A stretch of DNA of 8,725 nt from Actinomycetota bacterium (GTDB lineage Bacteria; Actinomycetota; Humimicrobiia; Humimicrobiales; Humimicrobiaceae). Every line of letters starts with the position of its first letter. Position 1 is the first letter of the stretch. Location of the stretch: positions 1-8,725 of the forward strand of contig JACIXO010000036.1 of NCBI GenBank assembly GCA_014360385.1, written 5' to 3'. The notes under the pieces are model-generated. The model did not search any database, was not told the DNA's origin, and saw nothing but the letters and a program-made list of their open reading frames with translations. The position numbers and the translations under genes are program-made. Shown here in pieces: positions 5,643 to 8,725 of the stretch.

Positions 5643-5685
5643 CTTACTAAGCCTTACTAGGGGATTTGTTCTAGATTTGTTTCCG
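5643..5685. repeat. two imperfect tandem duplications upstream of the synthetase
   Basis: CTTACTAAGC/CTTACTAGGG (5643-5652, 5653-5662) match at 8 of 10 positions. ATTTGTTCTAG/ATTTGTTTCCG (5664-5674, 5675-5685) match at 8 of 11. They lie inside a possible 21-residue extension of the synthetase frame, arguing that this extension is spacer rather than protein. Confidence 0.5.
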
Positions 5686-5697
5686 GGAGGTATTAAA

Positions 5698-7800
5698 GTG
5701 TCGTTTGAAAAATTCTTCTGTCCTAACTCCGTGGTCATAATAGGTGCTGCGAGGGAAGAGGGCAAAGTAGGACATACAATTCTGGATAATGTGATAGAAT
5801 CCGGGTATAAAGGAAAGCTTTTCCTTGTGAATCCAAAGGCGGATAAAATCCATGGAATAAAATGCTACAGTTCTGTTCTTGACATTCAGGAGGATATAGA
5901 TCTGGCTATAATAGCCATACCAGGCAAAGCTGTTTCAAAGAGCCTGGATGAGTGTGCTCAGAGAAATGTGAGATGGGTTATAATAATCTCCGCGGGTTTT
6001 AAGGAAGCTGGAATCAAAGGCGCTAAGATGGAGAAGCGCCTTGTGGAGAAATCCAAACTGTATGGAATGAGAATCCTTGGCCCCAACTGTCTCGGGATGA
6101 TTAATGCAAACTGTCCTATTAATGCTTCGTTTTCTCCTAATATGCCAAGAAAAGGTAATATAAGCTTTGTCTCTCAGTCAGGAGCTCTGGGCACTTCAGT
6201 TCTGGACTGGGCTAAGTCTAACAGGATAGGTCTTTCTAAGTTTGTGTCTCTGGGAAACAAAGCTGATATTTCTGAGAATGACTTATTTGAAGCATGGTTA
6301 GAAGACGAAGATACTAAAGTGATTACAGCTTATCTTGAAGGGGTAAAAGACGGCAAAGAGTTTATGAGAATATCTAGCAAAGTTTCCAGGGTAAAGCCTA
6401 TAATAGTAGTAAAAGCTGGTAACACTGATGCTGGTGCAAGAGCTGTCTCTTCCCATACCGGGACTCTGGCAGGTTCAACCAGAGCTTATGATGCAGCCTT
6501 TAAACAAAGCGGAGTGATAAGGGCGAGAACTGTAAAAGATCTTTTTAATTACGGGCTGGCCTTTTCCTATCAGCCACTCCCGCAGGGGAAAAGAACCGTG
6601 ATAGTCACAAATGCTGGGGGGCCAGGTATAATGGCTACAGATGCCTGTGAGGAAAATAATATTCCTTTGGCTACTCTGGAAAAAGTTACCATAGATAAGC
6701 TTAAAGAATTCTTACCAGAAGCTTCTAATTTTTATAATCCGGTAGATGTTCTCGGAGATGCATTGGCAGATAGATATAGAAAAACACTGGAGGTTATCTT
6801 TCAGGACAAAAATGTCGATGCCATAGTAGTTTTGTTGACTCCCCAGGCTATGACTCAACCTTATGAAACGGCAAAGGCAATTGTAGAAGTTGTGAGAACC
6901 ACTGCTCGAAAGATTCCAGTTCTTACCTGTTTTATGGGTGGATTCGAAGTCAAAAAAGGAGTAGATTATCTTATAAGAAATGAGATTCCCAACTTTGAAA
7001 TACCTGAAGATGCAATAAGTGCATTAAAGGTAATGATTGATTACAGTGACTGGGTTAACAAGAAAACCTTTCCTATAGAGGAGTTTGAGGTTGATGAAAG
7101 TGTGGTAAAAGAATTGTTAGATAGGTGCAAAAGTGAGGGAAGGTTAGAATTAGGGGAAATGGAATCTCGTCGAATATTAGAAGCCTATAACATAAAGGTT
7201 CCTCAAGCAGAGCTTGCCAGAGATGTTAAAGAGGCAAAGGAAATAGCCAGAAGAATTGGATACCCGGTTGTACTAAAAATAGTCTCACCTAATATCCTGC
7301 ACAAGACCGACGTAGGAGGTGTAAGGATTGGGATTGAGAGTGAAAACGAACTTGAGGAAAGTTTTGATCAGATTTTGTGGAATGTTAAGAAATATATGCC
7401 TGAGGCGAACATTAAAGGAATTCTGGTTCAGGAGATGATTAAATCCAAAAAAGAAACTATAATTGGTGTTAGCAGTGATCCACAATTTGGCCCGATGATT
7501 ATGTTTGGGCTTGGAGGGATATATGTGGAGACGCTCAAGGATGTCTCTTTCAGAATAGCTCCTATTAGTGTCGGAGATGCAAAAGAGATGGTGGAAGAGA
7601 TAAAAACATTCAATCTGCTTAAAGGAGTAAGGGGTGAGAAGCCTTCTGATATTAAAAGCATTATAGAAACAATATTAAAGGTTTCTCAGCTGGTTACTGA
7701 TTTTCCTGAGATAATTGAAATGGATATCAATCCTCTATTTGTTAAAGAGGAAGGGCAAGGTTGTGTTGCAGGAGATGCAAGAATAAGAATAGGAGGTTAG
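5698..7800 (+). CDS. ADP-forming acetyl/acyl-CoA synthetase, fused alpha-beta
   Basis: The enzyme reversibly converts acyl-CoA, ADP and phosphate to acid, ATP and CoA. In fermentative anaerobes it yields ATP by substrate-level phosphorylation. The 700-residue product has a CoA-binding Rossmann domain (VVIIGAAREEGKVGH, about 12-26), ligase-CoA domains with GPNCLG (128-133), SQSGALG (159-165) and the phospho-histidine site SSHTGTLAGS (His253), then a C-terminal ATP-grasp domain with NILHKTDVGGV (His535, equivalent to the beta-subunit shuttle histidine), a FGLGGIYVE loop and a metal-binding EMDINPL. Both histidines needed for phosphoryl transfer are present. I start at GTG 5698 because GGGAGG lies at 5685-5690 and MSFEKFFCPNSV fits the family; a start at 5635 would add 21 unlikely residues. 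Substrate range (acetyl, branched-chain or aryl acids) cannot be told. Confidence 0.93.
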   Translation: MSFEKFFCPNSVVIIGAAREEGKVGHTILDNVIESGYKGKLFLVNPKADKIHGIKCYSSVLDIQEDIDLAIIAIPGKAVSKSLDECAQRNVRWVIIISAGFKEAGIKGAKMEKRLVEKSKLYGMRILGPNCLGMINANCPINASFSPNMPRKGNISFVSQSGALGTSVLDWAKSNRIGLSKFVSLGNKADISENDLFEAWLEDEDTKVITAYLEGVKDGKEFMRISSKVSRVKPIIVVKAGNTDAGARAVSSHTGTLAGSTRAYDAAFKQSGVIRARTVKDLFNYGLAFSYQPLPQGKRTVIVTNAGGPGIMATDACEENNIPLATLEKVTIDKLKEFLPEASNFYNPVDVLGDALADRYRKTLEVIFQDKNVDAIVVLLTPQAMTQPYETAKAIVEVVRTTARKIPVLTCFMGGFEVKKGVDYLIRNEIPNFEIPEDAISALKVMIDYSDWVNKKTFPIEEFEVDESVVKELLDRCKSEGRLELGEMESRRILEAYNIKVPQAELARDVKEAKEIARRIGYPVVLKIVSPNILHKTDVGGVRIGIESENELEESFDQILWNVKKYMPEANIKGILVQEMIKSKKETIIGVSSDPQFGPMIMFGLGGIYVETLKDVSFRIAPISVGDAKEMVEEIKTFNLLKGVRGEKPSDIKSIIETILKVSQLVTDFPEIIEMDINPLFVKEEGQGCVAGDARIRIGG

Positions 7801-7803
7801 AAA

Positions 7804-8725
7804 ATGGTTCCTTTATTTTTTGTTTCCAATCAACCTTTTTCAGGAAAGAGTTCTATTTGTGTTGGTGTTGGGAAGTTGCTTACAGAAAAGGGGATTAAAA
7901 TTGGTTATATGAAGCCCATTGGAACTCTTCCCACCAGGGTTGGGGGAATAACAACAGACGAAGATGCTCAATATATTTCCAGTATACTCGGTGTGGGTGA
8001 CGAGCTTGAAGATATTTCTCCAATTGTTTTAACCCAGCAATATTACAGGGAAGGTTTGAGGGACGATAACTTTTCCAGTAACTTCTTAGATATTATTCAG
8101 AAATCTTACAATAGAATCAAAGAGGGGAAAGATATTGTAATACTTGAAGGTGCTAAAAGTATAGAAGATGGATACTTTCTGGGTGTCTCTTCGAGAGAAA
8201 TAAGCGAGAAACTCAAGGCGAAAACTGTGCTGGTTATAAAATACAGCTCAGAGGTAGTAGATCAGATATTGTATGCAAGGGAGTTTCTGAAGGATTTCTT
8301 TGGAGGAGTAATATTAAACTGGATTCCCAGAAGCCAGCTCGAATATATAGAAGAGCTGGTTCTCCCGTTCCTTAAGAGAAGGGAAATAAGAGTTTTTGGA
8401 TACATTGCTTCTGATAAGATGTTATCGTCTGTAAGCATAAGAGAAATGGCTGAACTTCTGGGTGGACAGATAATTTGTGCTGAGGATAAGGTAGACGAGC
8501 TTGTGGAAACATTTATGGTCGGAGCCATGGGGCAAGAACAAGCTCTTAAATTTTTCAGAAGGAAAGCAAATAAGGCAGTCATTACTGGAGGCGATAGAGC
8601 TGATGTTCAATTAGCTGCTCTGGAGACACCCACAAAGTGTCTGATTTTAACCGGTAACTTTCAGCCTAGCAGTGTAGTTCTGGGTAGAGCGGAGGAACTA
8701 GGAGTTCCGATGATACTGGTAAATT
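7804..8725 (+). CDS. BioD-like P-loop / DRTGG-domain protein, phosphotransacetylase N-terminus-like (3' truncated)
   Basis: The visible 307 residues match the N-terminal non-catalytic half of long phosphotransacetylases (COG0857 type). A BioD-like P-loop domain has SNQPFSGKSS (residues 8-17, Lys15) and a Walker-B/effector-like VILEGA with Glu115. A DRTGG domain from about residue 210 carries VGAMGQ (239-244) and GGDRADVQ (Asp264). The ATG has a perfect AGGAGG at 7791-7796 that overlaps the synthetase stop codon, so the two genes are translationally linked. The window ends within the gene, so it is open whether a catalytic PTA_PTB domain follows or this is a stand-alone regulator of about 350 residues. 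The context suggests a role in acetyl-CoA/acetate metabolism; that is inference. Confidence 0.85.
   Translation, partial: MVPLFFVSNQPFSGKSSICVGVGKLLTEKGIKIGYMKPIGTLPTRVGGITTDEDAQYISSILGVGDELEDISPIVLTQQYYREGLRDDNFSSNFLDIIQKSYNRIKEGKDIVILEGAKSIEDGYFLGVSSREISEKLKAKTVLVIKYSSEVVDQILYAREFLKDFFGGVILNWIPRSQLEYIEELVLPFLKRREIRVFGYIASDKMLSSVSIREMAELLGGQIICAEDKVDELVETFMVGAMGQEQALKFFRRKANKAVITGGDRADVQLAALETPTKCLILTGNFQPSSVVLGRAEELGVPMILVN

Noticed and set aside
5635..5697. Longer synthetase start at GTG 5635
   Set aside because: It lies in a T-rich and repeated spacer; GTG 5698 has a GGGAGG site and gives the family's usual N-terminus.

Overview
The window is an AT-rich bacterial chromosome segment carrying conserved housekeeping genes. 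There are no rRNA or tRNA genes, CRISPR arrays, transposases or phage genes. The neighbourhood (L28, FakA-type kinase, RsmD, CoaD, DivIVA-like coiled coil, L32) is the arrangement seen in Firmicutes/Actinobacteria-like Terrabacteria. An ADP-forming acyl-CoA synthetase followed by a P-loop/DRTGG protein suggests an anaerobe that gains ATP from acyl-CoA. I cannot name the phylum; Atribacterota or a low-GC anaerobic actinobacterial/firmicute lineage would fit.

Layout. 1-295: rpmB on the minus strand with its own putative promoter. 295-690: a divergent non-coding region with short tandem repeats, a perfect 13-bp-stem hairpin with a GAGA loop, and a weak hint of a decayed dockerin-like reading frame. 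691-3362: a predicted SGNH-hydrolase lipoprotein, then a DhaL/DegV-type (FakA-like) fatty-acid kinase. 3395-4069: a 12-bp palindrome, then rsmD, whose conserved N-terminus is intact but has no ATG, GTG or TTG in frame. 4121-5201: coaD with an extended -10 promoter, then a coiled-coil DivIVA-like protein. 5262-5550: a promoter and rpmF. 5698-8725: a fused alpha-beta ADP-forming acyl-CoA synthetase, tightly coupled to a BioD-like/DRTGG protein that runs off the window.

How the genes connect. RpmB, RpmF and RsmD serve the ribosome, and CoaD makes coenzyme A. FakA activates fatty acids, and the neighbouring secreted esterase may supply acyl chains. The ADP-forming synthetase converts acyl-CoA to acid plus ATP. 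CoA and acyl-group metabolism is therefore a recurring theme, although the order largely reflects conserved housekeeping synteny. recG (often between fakA and rsmD), Asp23 (often before fakA) and YceD/DUF177 (often before rpmF) are absent here.

The most unusual signals are two. First, almost every non-coding spacer contains short head-to-tail duplications, with units of about 6-21 bp, some touching translation starts. Second, rsmD lacks an ordinary start codon.
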